Origin: a virus
Length of the DNA stretch: 32,415 nt
Virus record (IMG/VR): IMGVR_UViG_3300030329_004399
Location: 1 to 32,415 of that record
Strand: one strand, 5' to 3'
The notes under the pieces were generated by a model that saw only the letters and a program-made list of their open reading frames with translations, searched no databases and was not told the DNA's origin. Positions 23,032 through 29,949 of the stretch are shown here, in pieces (the stretch's first letter is position 1; each line of letters starts with the position of its first letter). A program made the translations under genes and the position numbers.

Positions 23032-23110
23032 GAGCAAATGTCAAAATAATGAAAAAAAGCCACAATAGTGTTAAATGGGCAGGAAAAGACCTACCAAAAC
23101 CTGCCGTCAT
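23018..23110 (-). CDS. Possible 30-aa membrane peptide
   Basis: ATG 23110-23108 to TGA 23018 codes MTAGFGRSFPAHLTLLWLFF followed by IILTFALVIG: one membrane segment. GGGGAGAACCC just before the ATG could serve as ribosome binding site. It lies between XapX and the promoter at 22998. Support is modest. Confidence 0.4.
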   Translation of the reverse strand: MTAGFGRSFPAHLTLLWLFFIILTFALVIG

Positions 23111-23150
23111 GGGTTCTCCCCACACTCTATTCTAAAGTGACTAGCTATAA

Positions 23151-23303
23151 TTAGATCATAGAAATCAGCTTAAATCCAATATAAATACCTATTATTCCCA
23201 TGATCCCCGGCAATTCTGGAGGGGCAGGAATTGGCAATTTAAATGAGGCAAAAATAGCCCCAACCGTCATGCCTGTAACTAAAGCTAAAAGAATCATTAT
23301 CAT
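23151..23303 (-). CDS. XapX domain membrane protein (50 aa)
   Basis: ATG 23303-23301 overlaps the queD stop as ATGA. The 50-aa product has two membrane helices (MIMILLALVTGMTVGAIFAS and GIMGIIGIYIGFKLISMI) joined by the signature FKLPIPAPPELPG, matching the small XapX/DUF1427 family in length and motif. It is the last gene of the deazaguanine operon. Function of the family is unknown; its coupling to queD suggests a membrane role linked to precursor supply, which is inference. It is too short for length-filtered gene calling. Confidence 0.85.
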   Translation of the reverse strand: MIMILLALVTGMTVGAIFASFKLPIPAPPELPGIMGIIGIYIGFKLISMI

Positions 23304-23647
23304 TTTCTTTCCCATACAGCCCCACAAGTATCCGTTTCCCTTATTTCTATTCTATAGAGTCCCGGCAATTTAGATTTTAATTCAAGATAAAACCATTCAA
23401 CTATCTTTTCAGATGAGGTCACTTCAATCCAATTATTCAAGTAGGTATGATCAAACTTTTCAATGATTGGATTCACCACTTTTTTAATATCAGCGAAATC
23501 CATAATCATTCCTGTCGCATCATCTGGTTCCCCTTCAATCTCAATTCTTAGATGATAATTATGACCATGAATTTCAGAGCATGGATGCCCCTCAATTAAT
23601 AAATTATGAGCCGCACAAAATTTAAACTCTTTAAATGCTCTTATCAT
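23300..23647 (-). CDS. queD: 6-carboxytetrahydropterin synthase QueD
   Basis: A 115-aa enzyme turning dihydroneopterin triphosphate into 6-carboxytetrahydropterin in preQ0 synthesis. Zinc ligands are visible at H14 (FCAAHNL) and H28/H30 (EIHGHNYHL), with catalytic C23. TSSEKIVEWFY and the C-terminal IEIRETDTCGAVWE with the pterin-binding Glu are in place. Length is typical. ATGA overlap with queC upstream and XapX downstream. Confidence 0.95.
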   Translation of the reverse strand: MIRAFKEFKFCAAHNLLIEGHPCSEIHGHNYHLRIEIEGEPDDATGMIMDFADIKKVVNPIIEKFDHTYLNNWIEVTSSEKIVEWFYLELKSKLPGLYRIEIRETDTCGAVWERK

Positions 23648-24264
23648 TTTTCAATAGTGGCTAAAGCTTCGGCTCTTTCAACACATGATCCACATTTACC
23701 ACAAGGTTCTTCACCCCCTTCATAACATGTCCATGTCATATCAAATGGCACTTTTAGCTCATGCCCCAATCTGGCAATCCATCCTTTATCAAATTCAACA
23801 AAAGGCGTTAATAATTCCAATTGCTTCCAATCACAAAGACTCAAAGCAACTCGCATAGCTTCAACAAATTCAGTTCTGCAATCTGGATAGATAGCATGGT
23901 CACCGGCATGGCATCCATAAGCTAAACAATCCTTGTCTTTAGCAATGGCAATTGATGCCGCATGAGCAATCATTACCATGTTCCTATTAGGAACTACTGT
24001 TTGCTTCATCGATTCCTCCGCATAATGACCATGAGGAACATCACCGCTTCCCGTTAATGCTGATCCAGATAACTGAGGTATCTCAACAATTGAATGCTCA
24101 ACACTCAAAAGAGCGCAAATGTTTTTAGCTGAATCAATCTCCCTTTTATGTCTTTGATTATAATTGAAACTTACAGCTTCAACGTCATGCCCTGAGGCTC
24201 TTAAATGATAGAGAAGGACTGTTGAGTCCAACCCTCCTGAATATATTAGTAATGTCTTTTTCAT
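23644..24264 (-). CDS. queC: 7-cyano-7-deazaguanine (preQ0) synthase QueC
   Basis: A 206-aa ATP-dependent enzyme that converts 7-carboxy-7-deazaguanine to preQ0. The PP-loop SGGLDS lies at residues 9-14; the C-terminal zinc site CYEGGEEPCGKCGSC (C180, C188, C191, C194) is intact. It is plain QueC with no glutaminase/amidotransferase fusion, so the pathway would stop at preQ0 rather than the G+ form. ATGA overlaps with folE and queD. Confidence 0.96.
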   Translation of the reverse strand: MKKTLLIYSGGLDSTVLLYHLRASGHDVEAVSFNYNQRHKREIDSAKNICALLSVEHSIVEIPQLSGSALTGSGDVPHGHYAEESMKQTVVPNRNMVMIAHAASIAIAKDKDCLAYGCHAGDHAIYPDCRTEFVEAMRVALSLCDWKQLELLTPFVEFDKGWIARLGHELKVPFDMTWTCYEGGEEPCGKCGSCVERAEALATIEK

Positions 24265-24812
24265 AAATTCAATAAGTTAAGTATCTCCTGTCTAGGATTA
24301 GTTTGTTTTCTAAATTCACCCCTCATTACGGAGGTTATCATTTCCCCATCTTTTTTAATTCCTCTGCATTTCTGGCAGGTATGAACACCTCTCACTATTA
24401 CAGCAACCCCTAATGGATCAAGAGCATCTTCAATAGCATCAGCAATTTGTGCCGTCATTCTTTCCTGAGTTTGAAATCGCTTGGAATAAACATCAACAGT
24501 TCTAGCCAATTTACTCAATCCCACAATCCCATCCCGTGGAATATAGGCGACATCGGCAGTTCCAAAGAAAGGAAATAAATGATGCTCACAAAGCGAATTA
24601 AATCCAAGTCCCCTTGATATAACTATTTCATCATGAGGGACATCAAAAATAACATCTAGTTCAGGATCTTCATTATATCCCTCTGCCATTTCTTCAATGG
24701 CTCTTTCCCATCGCAATAAAGCGTCTCTAGGGCATTCATCTGGTAATTCTACAGTATGTTCCATAATTTGTGCAATTGGATTGATAGTTTCCATTCTGGG
24801 TTCTGTTTGCAT
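24261..24812 (-). CDS. folE: GTP cyclohydrolase I FolE
   Basis: A 183-aa enzyme, first step from GTP to dihydroneopterin triphosphate. Zinc ligands: C75 in SLCEHHLFPFFG with H77/H78, and C146 in HTCQKCRG; also GLSKLAR and RFQTQERMTAQIA. The ORF start overlaps queE by 64 nt; inner ATGs at 24794 and 24761 are alternatives. The longer form supplies the N-terminal helix expected ahead of the LLRWERAIEEMAEGY segment, so I keep 24812. Confidence 0.94.
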   Translation of the reverse strand: MQTEPRMETINPIAQIMEHTVELPDECPRDALLRWERAIEEMAEGYNEDPELDVIFDVPHDEIVISRGLGFNSLCEHHLFPFFGTADVAYIPRDGIVGLSKLARTVDVYSKRFQTQERMTAQIADAIEDALDPLGVAVIVRGVHTCQKCRGIKKDGEMITSVMRGEFRKQTNPRQEILNLLNL

Positions 24813-25330
24813 AGCTCAATGCAATATTGAACATTCAAATCATTAATATTATTACCGTCACAAATGGGCGATAAATATTTATGTGATGCCTTCGCCCCCG
24901 GTTTGGGAACGGATTTTTTAGTTCTATGCCAAGCATATCTTAGTTCATCCAGACCATCGGGAAAATTGCGAGCCACTACATGCTCTGCAACTTTAGGAGA
25001 ACAAACAACCCAATCCAATTCATCTTGAAATGATACCTTGTGATTGCCATTGGTTTCAATCGACTGTTTAAATCCAGCCTCCTTAAATTTCCTTACTGTT
25101 TCTTCCATTAGTTGCATCATTGGTTCGCCTCCAGTCCACGTTACCCATTCTGCAGGATAATTTGATACCTCTTTTAAAAGGGCATCATCAGTCATTTCTA
25201 GGCCACTCTCAAACTCTGTATCACAGAATCCGCAAGCTAAATCACAACCCGCCAATCTTATAAAAACGGTAGGTTGTCCTGCACGGTATCCCTCCCCTTG
25301 CAAGGAGTAGAATATTTCATTTATTTTCAT
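24749..25330 (-). CDS. queE: 7-carboxy-7-deazaguanine synthase QueE
   Basis: A 193-aa radical SAM enzyme making 7-carboxy-7-deazaguanine. The 4Fe-4S motif CDLACGFC (C29, C33, C36), SLQGEG substrate segment near the N-terminus, WTGGEP (residues 65-70), VVCSPK, and the terminal KLSIQLHKLWNI all match the family. Its start overlaps the dpdA stop by 14 nt. Confidence 0.95.
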   Translation of the reverse strand: MKINEIFYSLQGEGYRAGQPTVFIRLAGCDLACGFCDTEFESGLEMTDDALLKEVSNYPAEWVTWTGGEPMMQLMEETVRKFKEAGFKQSIETNGNHKVSFQDELDWVVCSPKVAEHVVARNFPDGLDELRYAWHRTKKSVPKPGAKASHKYLSPICDGNNINDLNVQYCIELCKQNPEWKLSIQLHKLWNIL

Positions 25331-26288
25331 TATCTTTTTTTAGTTTTTTGTATGTATCTTTTTGGGCTCTCATTTGATGATTTAAATTATGGTAAGCCCT
25401 TCCATATTTTTTCTCTGATCTAAATTTTTCCTCTTCTTTCAAATTTGGATGATATCTCGGATCAATATTATGCTCTCCTAAAATGAGACAAGCGGCACAA
25501 TCGCAAGGAGGGGCTTGGCATTCGCTCTCAACATGAATTAAAAAATCTTCTTTTGGTTCATCCAGAGGTTGTGAACAATCATATTCCTCAAGTCTGCCAT
25601 TTTCATAATAAGTATATACCCCAAATAAAGCCTTTTGTAAATAGGAACTGCCATCCACGGAATCAATTCCAATTCTGCACCATTCCTTATAGTAAGGGAT
25701 TGAAGTAATCCCCAAAACATGAACCCATGTATCAGATGGAACCTCTTTCCTCACCGCCGTAACTAAATCAATTATAAATTTGCTCTCAGTAGATCGCCCC
25801 GCAATCCCTCCCACGGCAAGATGCTTATACCCCAGATCAATCAATTCCTGTGCTTTGGTTACCCTTTCTTCAATGCTCATTCCATGCACTGCCGCCATTG
25901 GTATTAATTCATCTGGACAATCATCAATAAATCTTTGTGCCTGTTCATAATTCCATTTTCGGCGAAAATCAAAATCAACCCCCGGTATTAACATGTGATC
26001 GGGAGCAATAACAAAACTCCCTGCATTGCATTTTTCTTTATAGGTTACAGAAATAGATTTTGAATCAATGGGAGGTATTTCCATTTCCCTATAAGTCCAA
26101 CCTCCGCAATCATATAGTACAAACTGTTCTTCTGGGATTTCCCTATGATAATGTAATGAATTCAACCAACCGTCAACTTCATCAACGAGTTCATGCCATT
26201 GAATGCCAGTCTTTTTAATAGACCCTTTGTCCCAGACATTATGAGCCGTTACTGGAAAAAACTTAGTCCTCTTCATTCCATAATTCAT
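25317..26288 (-). CDS. dpdA: DpdA-type 7-deazaguanine DNA transglycosylase
   Basis: A 323-aa homologue of tRNA-guanine transglycosylase that in phages exchanges guanine in DNA for a 7-deazaguanine. Visible features: APDHML (D97), PMAAVHGMSIEERV and LAVGGIAG (about 130-164), HVLGITSI, GIDSVDGSS (candidate nucleophile D209), zinc site CDCAAC (C262, C264, C267) with H300 in YHNLNHQMR. The neighbouring preQ0 genes and lack of tRNA-specific context support the DNA rather than tRNA role. A second ATG (26276) is possible. The C-terminal 20 residues are very Lys-rich. Confidence 0.92.
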   Translation of the reverse strand: MNYGMKRTKFFPVTAHNVWDKGSIKKTGIQWHELVDEVDGWLNSLHYHREIPEEQFVLYDCGGWTYREMEIPPIDSKSISVTYKEKCNAGSFVIAPDHMLIPGVDFDFRRKWNYEQAQRFIDDCPDELIPMAAVHGMSIEERVTKAQELIDLGYKHLAVGGIAGRSTESKFIIDLVTAVRKEVPSDTWVHVLGITSIPYYKEWCRIGIDSVDGSSYLQKALFGVYTYYENGRLEEYDCSQPLDEPKEDFLIHVESECQAPPCDCAACLILGEHNIDPRYHPNLKEEEKFRSEKKYGRAYHNLNHQMRAQKDTYKKLKKDNENK

Positions 26289-26577
26289 CTACCTGATTCT
26301 CTAATTCATTAAAAATTGACTGCCTTTTATAAATCCAACCAACCGCTATTGTATGACAAAAATCCCGAACCTTTTCCAAAGCAAGAGCGTCATAGTCTTT
26401 TGCTTTTTTATCAAGCACCATCCTATTGGCGGTATGAAACATTTCATTTATGGCAGATCCAAATTCTTTATAAAAACACTCCCTCCTCCTCTTCAATAAT
26501 CTTTTAGGAGCTTCCAGCATGACATAAGCCAAACAGAATGCCGCATCTATATCTTTTTTAAATTGCATCGACTCCAT
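26263..26577 (-). CDS. Hypothetical protein upstream of dpdA
   Basis: A 104-aa helical protein (AFCLAYVMLEAPKRLLKRRR; KVRDFCHTIAVGWIYKRQSI) with acidic C-terminus. It overlaps dpdA and the upstream gene, so it belongs to the same operon; a link to DNA modification is possible but nothing in the sequence shows it. An alternative ATG at 26568 shortens the overlap. Confidence 0.65.
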   Translation of the reverse strand: MESMQFKKDIDAAFCLAYVMLEAPKRLLKRRRECFYKEFGSAINEMFHTANRMVLDKKAKDYDALALEKVRDFCHTIAVGWIYKRQSIFNELENQVDELWNEED

Positions 26578-26863
26578 TGCTCAGATCAATAATATCATTA
26601 ATTTCAGGTTTCATTTTTTTTATTCTATTAATTAATGTCCTCAACATTCGTCCATCCTCTTGTAATCTTGAAAAATCCTTTCCATTTACTTTAACATTAC
26701 AATAAGGGGATTGTATACCGGTTGCTGACATTTCTATTAATCCTATAAAATAATTCTCATCAATATTTGCTTCGCACCAGAACATCCCCGCTTCAATCGT
26801 TGACTTGTTTTTATTTTTCAACCAATCGTGATACTCCCAGTTACTGCAATGATTACTTGGCAT
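26558..26863 (-). CDS. Hypothetical protein
   Basis: A 101-aa protein (MPSNHCSNWEYHDWLKNKNK start) with a CNVKVNGKDFSRLQEDG strand-turn segment and a helical end. ATG 26863-26861 forms a TGATG overlap with the stop of the PD-(D/E)XK-like gene; an upstream TTG would add one residue and is unlikely. Family unknown. Confidence 0.65.
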   Translation of the reverse strand: MPSNHCSNWEYHDWLKNKNKSTIEAGMFWCEANIDENYFIGLIEMSATGIQSPYCNVKVNGKDFSRLQEDGRMLRTLINRIKKMKPEINDIIDLSNGVDAI

Positions 26864-27360
26864 CAAGTAAATAGTTGACCTTGGTCAATCGCATAATAAT
26901 TCCCATTTCCTACATCTTTTATATTTCTTTCCATGAATAATAATTCTTTGCTTATCATTCCTCTGTAATTGAATGCCACTCCATCTCCAGTCATTAGAGC
27001 GTAATTATCCGCAGGATTATATCTTTTCCTGTATTCAACATTCAAACATCCATTCATTGAGGTTGAGGTTTTAATATCAACACCCCCTACCCCATCAATC
27101 CAAGCATCATACGAGCAATTATTTCCTAATTCATCAAGAAAGGAATGTGGGTAAATTTTGAATAATTTACAAAATGCCAACTCCCCCGCGGCTCCATTAA
27201 TATGCAACCATTCATCATCAGCACCGCATTGATTTAAGTTATATAATTTACGACTCTCTGCCGTAGCTTGTCGCCCTTTACCAATCCATGTGGCTAGGGC
27301 AATTTCTTGATTATTCAAAATCACTTTTGTTTTTATCTTTTGGTAGGTATCCATTTTCAT
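26863..27360 (-). CDS. PD-(D/E)XK nuclease-like phage protein
   Basis: A 165-aa protein whose core pattern fits the restriction-endonuclease fold: helix with GAAGELAFCKLF (E60), then YDAWIDG (D85) and GVDIKTS (D95-I-K97), followed by a beta strand that covers YALMTGDGVAFNYRGM. N-terminal ATWIGKGRQATAESRKL is also usual for this phage group. Could cut host DNA or take part in recombination; the host DNA would lack the deazaguanine mark, which makes selective cutting conceivable (inference). ATG at residue 3 is an alternative. Confidence 0.7.
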   Translation of the reverse strand: MKMDTYQKIKTKVILNNQEIALATWIGKGRQATAESRKLYNLNQCGADDEWLHINGAAGELAFCKLFKIYPHSFLDELGNNCSYDAWIDGVGGVDIKTSTSMNGCLNVEYRKRYNPADNYALMTGDGVAFNYRGMISKELLFMERNIKDVGNGNYYAIDQGQLFT

Positions 27361-27571
27361 TCCAGAATCCTTGTCCGGTTTCTATGTTAATAATATCAAA
27401 TTCACCCTCTGCAATTTTCAGAAATAATTCCGTTACTGAAATTTTATTTTTCTGAGGTGCCGGGCCTTTGCAATCAAAGAACTCAGCAATCTTGCGAAAT
27501 ATCCTATTCACTCCATGCTTACGGGTGCTTTGATGCAATACGTATAGTTTTTTTCTTTTTTCAATATCCAT
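27311..27571 (-). CDS. Hypothetical protein following the structured leader
   Basis: An 86-aa basic protein (MDIEKRKKLYVLHQSTRKHG; VNRIFRKIAEFFDCKG) with acidic end. Overlaps the next gene by 50 nt. Its 5' flank is the large inverted-repeat structure at 27587-27648, about 15 nt upstream of the ATG. Family unknown. Confidence 0.6.
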   Translation of the reverse strand: MDIEKRKKLYVLHQSTRKHGVNRIFRKIAEFFDCKGPAPQKNKISVTELFLKIAEGEFDIINIETGQGFWNENGYLPKDKNKSDFE

Positions 27572-27586
27572 TTTAAATTTTAATTA

Positions 27587-27648
27587 CCATCCCCCGTGGT
27601 TAGATCCCTTACAATCTAACCTCACCCCTCACAATGATTAGGGGATGG
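27587..27648 (-). other. Structured 5' leader: nested inverted repeats
   Basis: CCATCCCC (27587-27594) and GGGGATGG (27641-27648) form a perfect 8-bp outer stem; GGTTAGAT (27598-27605) and ATCTAACC (27614-27621) form a perfect 8-bp inner hairpin with an 8-nt loop. A further GGGG inside (on the - strand, within GTGAGGGGTGA) could pair alternatively with the outer CCCC. The structure lies directly before the ATG at 27571. It may be a riboswitch-like or attenuator leader; no known class matched by eye. Confidence 0.6.
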
Positions 27649-27659
27649 TATAAGTAGTA

Positions 27660-27828
27660 TAACTAATGCCCAACTAGGTTAATATTCCCGATTTCATTAG
27701 CACTATTACCAGATCTAGTTTTACCATTCTCTTGCTTACTCTCTTGCTTGCTCGCTTTCATTCTTATTGGCTTATTCTTTGTTCATTTCTCTATTCATTC
27801 AATTTCTGGTTATGCTGGGCATTAGTTA
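27660..27828. repeat. 13-bp inverted repeat enclosing a gene-poor segment
   Basis: TAACTAATGCCCA at 27660-27672 and its exact reverse complement at 27816-27828, 143 nt apart. The enclosed DNA is pyrimidine-rich on the + strand (CTCTTGCTT repeated) and has no convincing gene. It makes up most of the 356-nt gap 27572-27927, the longest gap in the window. It could define a small RNA with basepaired ends or a replication/packaging element. Confidence 0.6.
27663..27761 (-). CDS. Possible 32-aa peptide
   Basis: ATG 27761-27759 to TAG 27663 codes MKASKQESKQENGKTRSGNS then ANEIGNINLVGH. Composition is hydrophilic and low-complexity. It lies inside the 13-bp inverted repeat, so its codons may instead reflect an RNA structure. 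Weak. Confidence 0.22.
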   Translation of the reverse strand: MKASKQESKQENGKTRSGNSANEIGNINLVGH

Positions 27829-27830
27829 AA

Positions 27831-27902
27831 TTAATCATCAGGATGAAGATCATCCCAGAGTTTCAAAACTGCATTACCGGAGTTAATGTGTGCGATGTCA
27901 TT
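27831..27902 (-). pseudogene. Possible remnant of a small gene
   Basis: One - strand frame reads DIAHINSGNAVLKLWDDLHP-DD-stop (TAA 27833-27831), which looks like a real phage protein end, but has no start codon in frame: an ATG at 27901 is one base out of frame. A single lost base next to the ATG would explain this. The in-frame ATG reading stops after 12 codons. Confidence 0.3.
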
Positions 27903-27927
27903 TTATTATTTTATTGGTTAGGTTAGT

Positions 27928-28110
27928 TTATTCTTTAGTAAATCCATCAAACCAGCGTGAAGAGTTTTTTTCATTTCCTCCACTAGTCTCCGGATTACTG
28001 CAATGGGTTTGGGCCTGTTTTCTTGTAAGCCCTTTTTTTATTACTTTATTAGTTCTACTTCTACTTTCGTAAAAACGTATGATTTTGTAAGTTTGCATTT
28101 TATTTTTCAT
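27928..28110 (-). CDS. Conserved small phage protein
   Basis: A 60-aa protein: YKIIRFYESR..., VIKKGLTRKQAQTHCSNPET and SSRWFDGFTKE. I recognise this pattern (II-RFY, V-I-K-x-GLT-x-x-x-A-Q-x-HC-x-x-PET, WFDG) as a small protein common in actinophages and other phages; its function is not known to me. The Cys/His may bind metal. First ATG 28110 overlaps the upstream stop; ATG 28098 is an alternative. Confidence 0.8.
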   Translation of the reverse strand: MKNKMQTYKIIRFYESRSRTNKVIKKGLTRKQAQTHCSNPETSGGNEKNSSRWFDGFTKE

Positions 28111-28237
28111 TATCGCTCATTTTTGCATAAATCTTATTAAACAAAAAATCAATTATCTCCGCACCGTCCATATTTTTATATTCTTGTTCGGCAAGTTCGT
28201 ATCTTTTGTTTTCAATTTCTATTTCTTTATCAGTCAT
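28100..28237 (-). CDS. 45-aa hypothetical protein
   Basis: ATG 28237-28235 to TAA 28100 codes MTDKEIEIENKRYELAEQEY followed by KNMDGAEIIDFLFNKIYAKM and SDNEK: acidic, helical, with normal codon use. It follows the exonuclease gene by 4 nt and overlaps the next gene. Too short for length-filtered gene calling; function unknown. Confidence 0.7.
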   Translation of the reverse strand: MTDKEIEIENKRYELAEQEYKNMDGAEIIDFLFNKIYAKMSDNEK

Positions 28238-28241
28238 TTAA

Positions 28242-29123
28242 TTACAAGGCTTCAAGTTGATCTATGAACCAATTAGGCCAATCAATTAGTGAGGTATGAC
28301 CGGGCCAGTTATTTGTTTTATATCCATCATAAATCCATCCCAACCATTGCCTATATTCTGACCTCCCCAATCGTATCATGGCATCCTCACATCTTAAATA
28401 TGAACAAGGATAAGGAGTTCGCTTATCAATGAAACACCAATAAAATTCATCGCAAGGTTCACCGCAGGCTCTTAAAAGATCCATGTAAAATGCCGCCTGA
28501 ACATATAACTTCATTTTCGGGATATGTCTCGACAAATGGGTAGGCGATGCGCTTATTGTAGTTTTCAGATCTATAATCTTTTTACCGGGCAATAAAGCAT
28601 CAATGCGCCCCTTGCATTGAATCATATTACCCCGATGATCCGGCAATTCCGCAAATATTGAGAGTTCCGTTTCCTTATCCTTTCCCAATAGACATGACTC
28701 TCTAGGTTCTAAACACCTATCAACCGCCTTTCTCATCTTGCCAAGAATATCCATCGTTTCGGTATCGATTATTTCTTTTCCCTGTTCTTTCAATTCATCT
28801 TTCCACTTTTTATAAGTTGATAAAGATTTACTAAAACCTTTTGCTTTAGATCCAGTGGCTAATGCCGAATTAAAAAGATTAGTCTTTTGATGATCATCAA
28901 GTAATGAGTAATCACAAAAGAAATTATCAAATTCGAGTATGAATTTATGACAGGCCCTACCGAAAAACATTGCCGGGGTGTCCTCTGTTTTTTTATTTCG
29001 ATTTGCATACCAAATTGAAGGACAGCCATCTCTCTCAGGGTCTATTAATTGAAAACTTGAAGAGTTAACCCCCTCCATTTCTTGATATTCTGGAAAGCCC
29101 AGATGCTTTTTAATTTCATTCAT
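28242..29123 (-). CDS. PD-(D/E)XK exonuclease, RecE/YqaJ-like
   Basis: A 293-aa protein of the phage exonuclease (PDDEXK_1 / exodeoxyribonuclease VIII-like) group. Motifs: FGRACHKFIL (H59), GRIDALLPGKKIIDLKTT (D175, D185 and K187), and a downstream YVQAAFYMDLL helix (Q209). Cysteines C170, C222 and near the middle do not form a clear iron-sulfur set. It would resect double-stranded ends for single-strand annealing recombination. No RecT/Erf annealase was recognised; one of the neighbours might serve. Starts with an ATGA overlap. Confidence 0.88.
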   Translation of the reverse strand: MNEIKKHLGFPEYQEMEGVNSSSFQLIDPERDGCPSIWYANRNKKTEDTPAMFFGRACHKFILEFDNFFCDYSLLDDHQKTNLFNSALATGSKAKGFSKSLSTYKKWKDELKEQGKEIIDTETMDILGKMRKAVDRCLEPRESCLLGKDKETELSIFAELPDHRGNMIQCKGRIDALLPGKKIIDLKTTISASPTHLSRHIPKMKLYVQAAFYMDLLRACGEPCDEFYWCFIDKRTPYPCSYLRCEDAMIRLGRSEYRQWLGWIYDGYKTNNWPGHTSLIDWPNWFIDQLEAL

Positions 29124-29449
29124 ACTTTTACTCTAATGCATGGGTGTTTTGGATCTTTACCGAATCTGCAAGTAGTAGGGTAAAAGGTTATCTTTTTATC
29201 AAGCCATGTATTAGGATCATAACCCAATACCGATTGTATCTGTTTAAATACGGTCACCCCAGATACATATTCTTTATCCGTTTCTTTAAATAAAAGAACA
29301 ACCCCTTTCATCGGGCGCCCATCATCGCCCGTGTCTTTATTATCACAGTATCGCCAACTTTTAATAGTTAGAGTGCATTCCTTACCATTGAGGTCTGGGC
29401 ATCTTAAATATTTTGACGGATAGGCTTTTGAAAATTGAAAATCAGTCAT
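29120..29449 (-). CDS. Conserved phage protein beside the exonuclease
   Basis: A 109-aa protein from ATG 29449: FSKAYPSKYLRCPDLNGKE then CTLTIKSW, and KKITFYPTTCRFGKDP-type C-terminus. The pattern PSKYLxxxDLNGKExTLTIK...ITLYPT is one I know from many phages, always as unknown protein near recombination or SSB genes; an OB-like beta fold is plausible. A longer start at 29482 overlaps the upstream gene by 41 nt; ATG 29449 gives the usual 8-nt overlap (ATGACTGA). Confidence 0.75.
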   Translation of the reverse strand: MTDFQFSKAYPSKYLRCPDLNGKECTLTIKSWRYCDNKDTGDDGRPMKGVVLLFKETDKEYVSGVTVFKQIQSVLGYDPNTWLDKKITFYPTTCRFGKDPKHPCIRVKV

Positions 29450-29654
29450 TGGTCTTTTTATCTTGAATATTATCCATAGCAATCAGCAATGCGAATTCGC
29501 CAGTTTTCAAAATTGCTTTAGATATATCTTGGTAATGTTTTCCCCAAGGGGAAGCATAATCCTGTAACTCCTCCGGAGTGCTTATTTTTTCGATCTGATC
29601 GAGTCTAACTTTAGCCTCCTCAATCAAAATAAGTAGTGAGTCTTTTAATGTCAT
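29442..29654 (-). CDS. Hypothetical protein
   Basis: A 70-aa helical protein (MTLKDSLLILIEEAKVRLDQ; SKAILKTGEFALLIAMDNIQ). No membrane segment. It lies between the SSB-like and exonuclease-associated genes, overlapping the latter. Function unknown. Confidence 0.65.
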   Translation of the reverse strand: MTLKDSLLILIEEAKVRLDQIEKISTPEELQDYASPWGKHYQDISKAILKTGEFALLIAMDNIQDKKTND

Positions 29655-29670
29655 TGGTCTTATTTACTAA

Positions 29671-29949
29671 TTAAAAGGGAATATCATCATCATTCCCTAT
29701 TGGTTGTGTCTGTGTTTGGGGAGGTGATGATTGATTGCCTCCCTGTTTTTGATAAGGTTTAGGATCGTAAAGATTTCCCCAACCATCCCAATCAGCATGA
29801 ATCGGTATTGAATCAAGTTTAAAGCATTGACTTCCATCCTCTCTTTCAAAGACTGAGCCAATTGTTTGATATCTCTTTTTAATTTCACCATCGTGGGCTT
29901 TATATTCGCCTGTGGTCACCGTTATGTTTTTTATTTTAGTCAATGCCAT
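29671..29949 (-). CDS. Putative single-stranded DNA-binding protein
   Basis: A 92-aa protein with strand pattern KNITVTTGEYKAHDGEIKKR, YQTIGSVFEREDGSQCFKLD, SIPI, then a Gln/Pro-rich linker and the acidic tip DDDIPF. The DDDIPF tip is the hallmark of SSB proteins, which dock partner enzymes through it. It is shorter than bacterial SSB, as is usual in small phages. Overlaps the membrane protein gene by 14 nt and acts with the nearby replication and exonuclease genes. Confidence 0.8.
   Translation of the reverse strand: MALTKIKNITVTTGEYKAHDGEIKKRYQTIGSVFEREDGSQCFKLDSIPIHADWDGWGNLYDPKPYQKQGGNQSSPPQTQTQPIGNDDDIPF

Noticed and set aside
27732-27926. + strand reading frame of 64 codons
   Set aside because: It runs through a pyrimidine-rich repeat opposite to the operon direction, has a low-complexity Leu/Phe/Trp composition, and no promoter or coupling.
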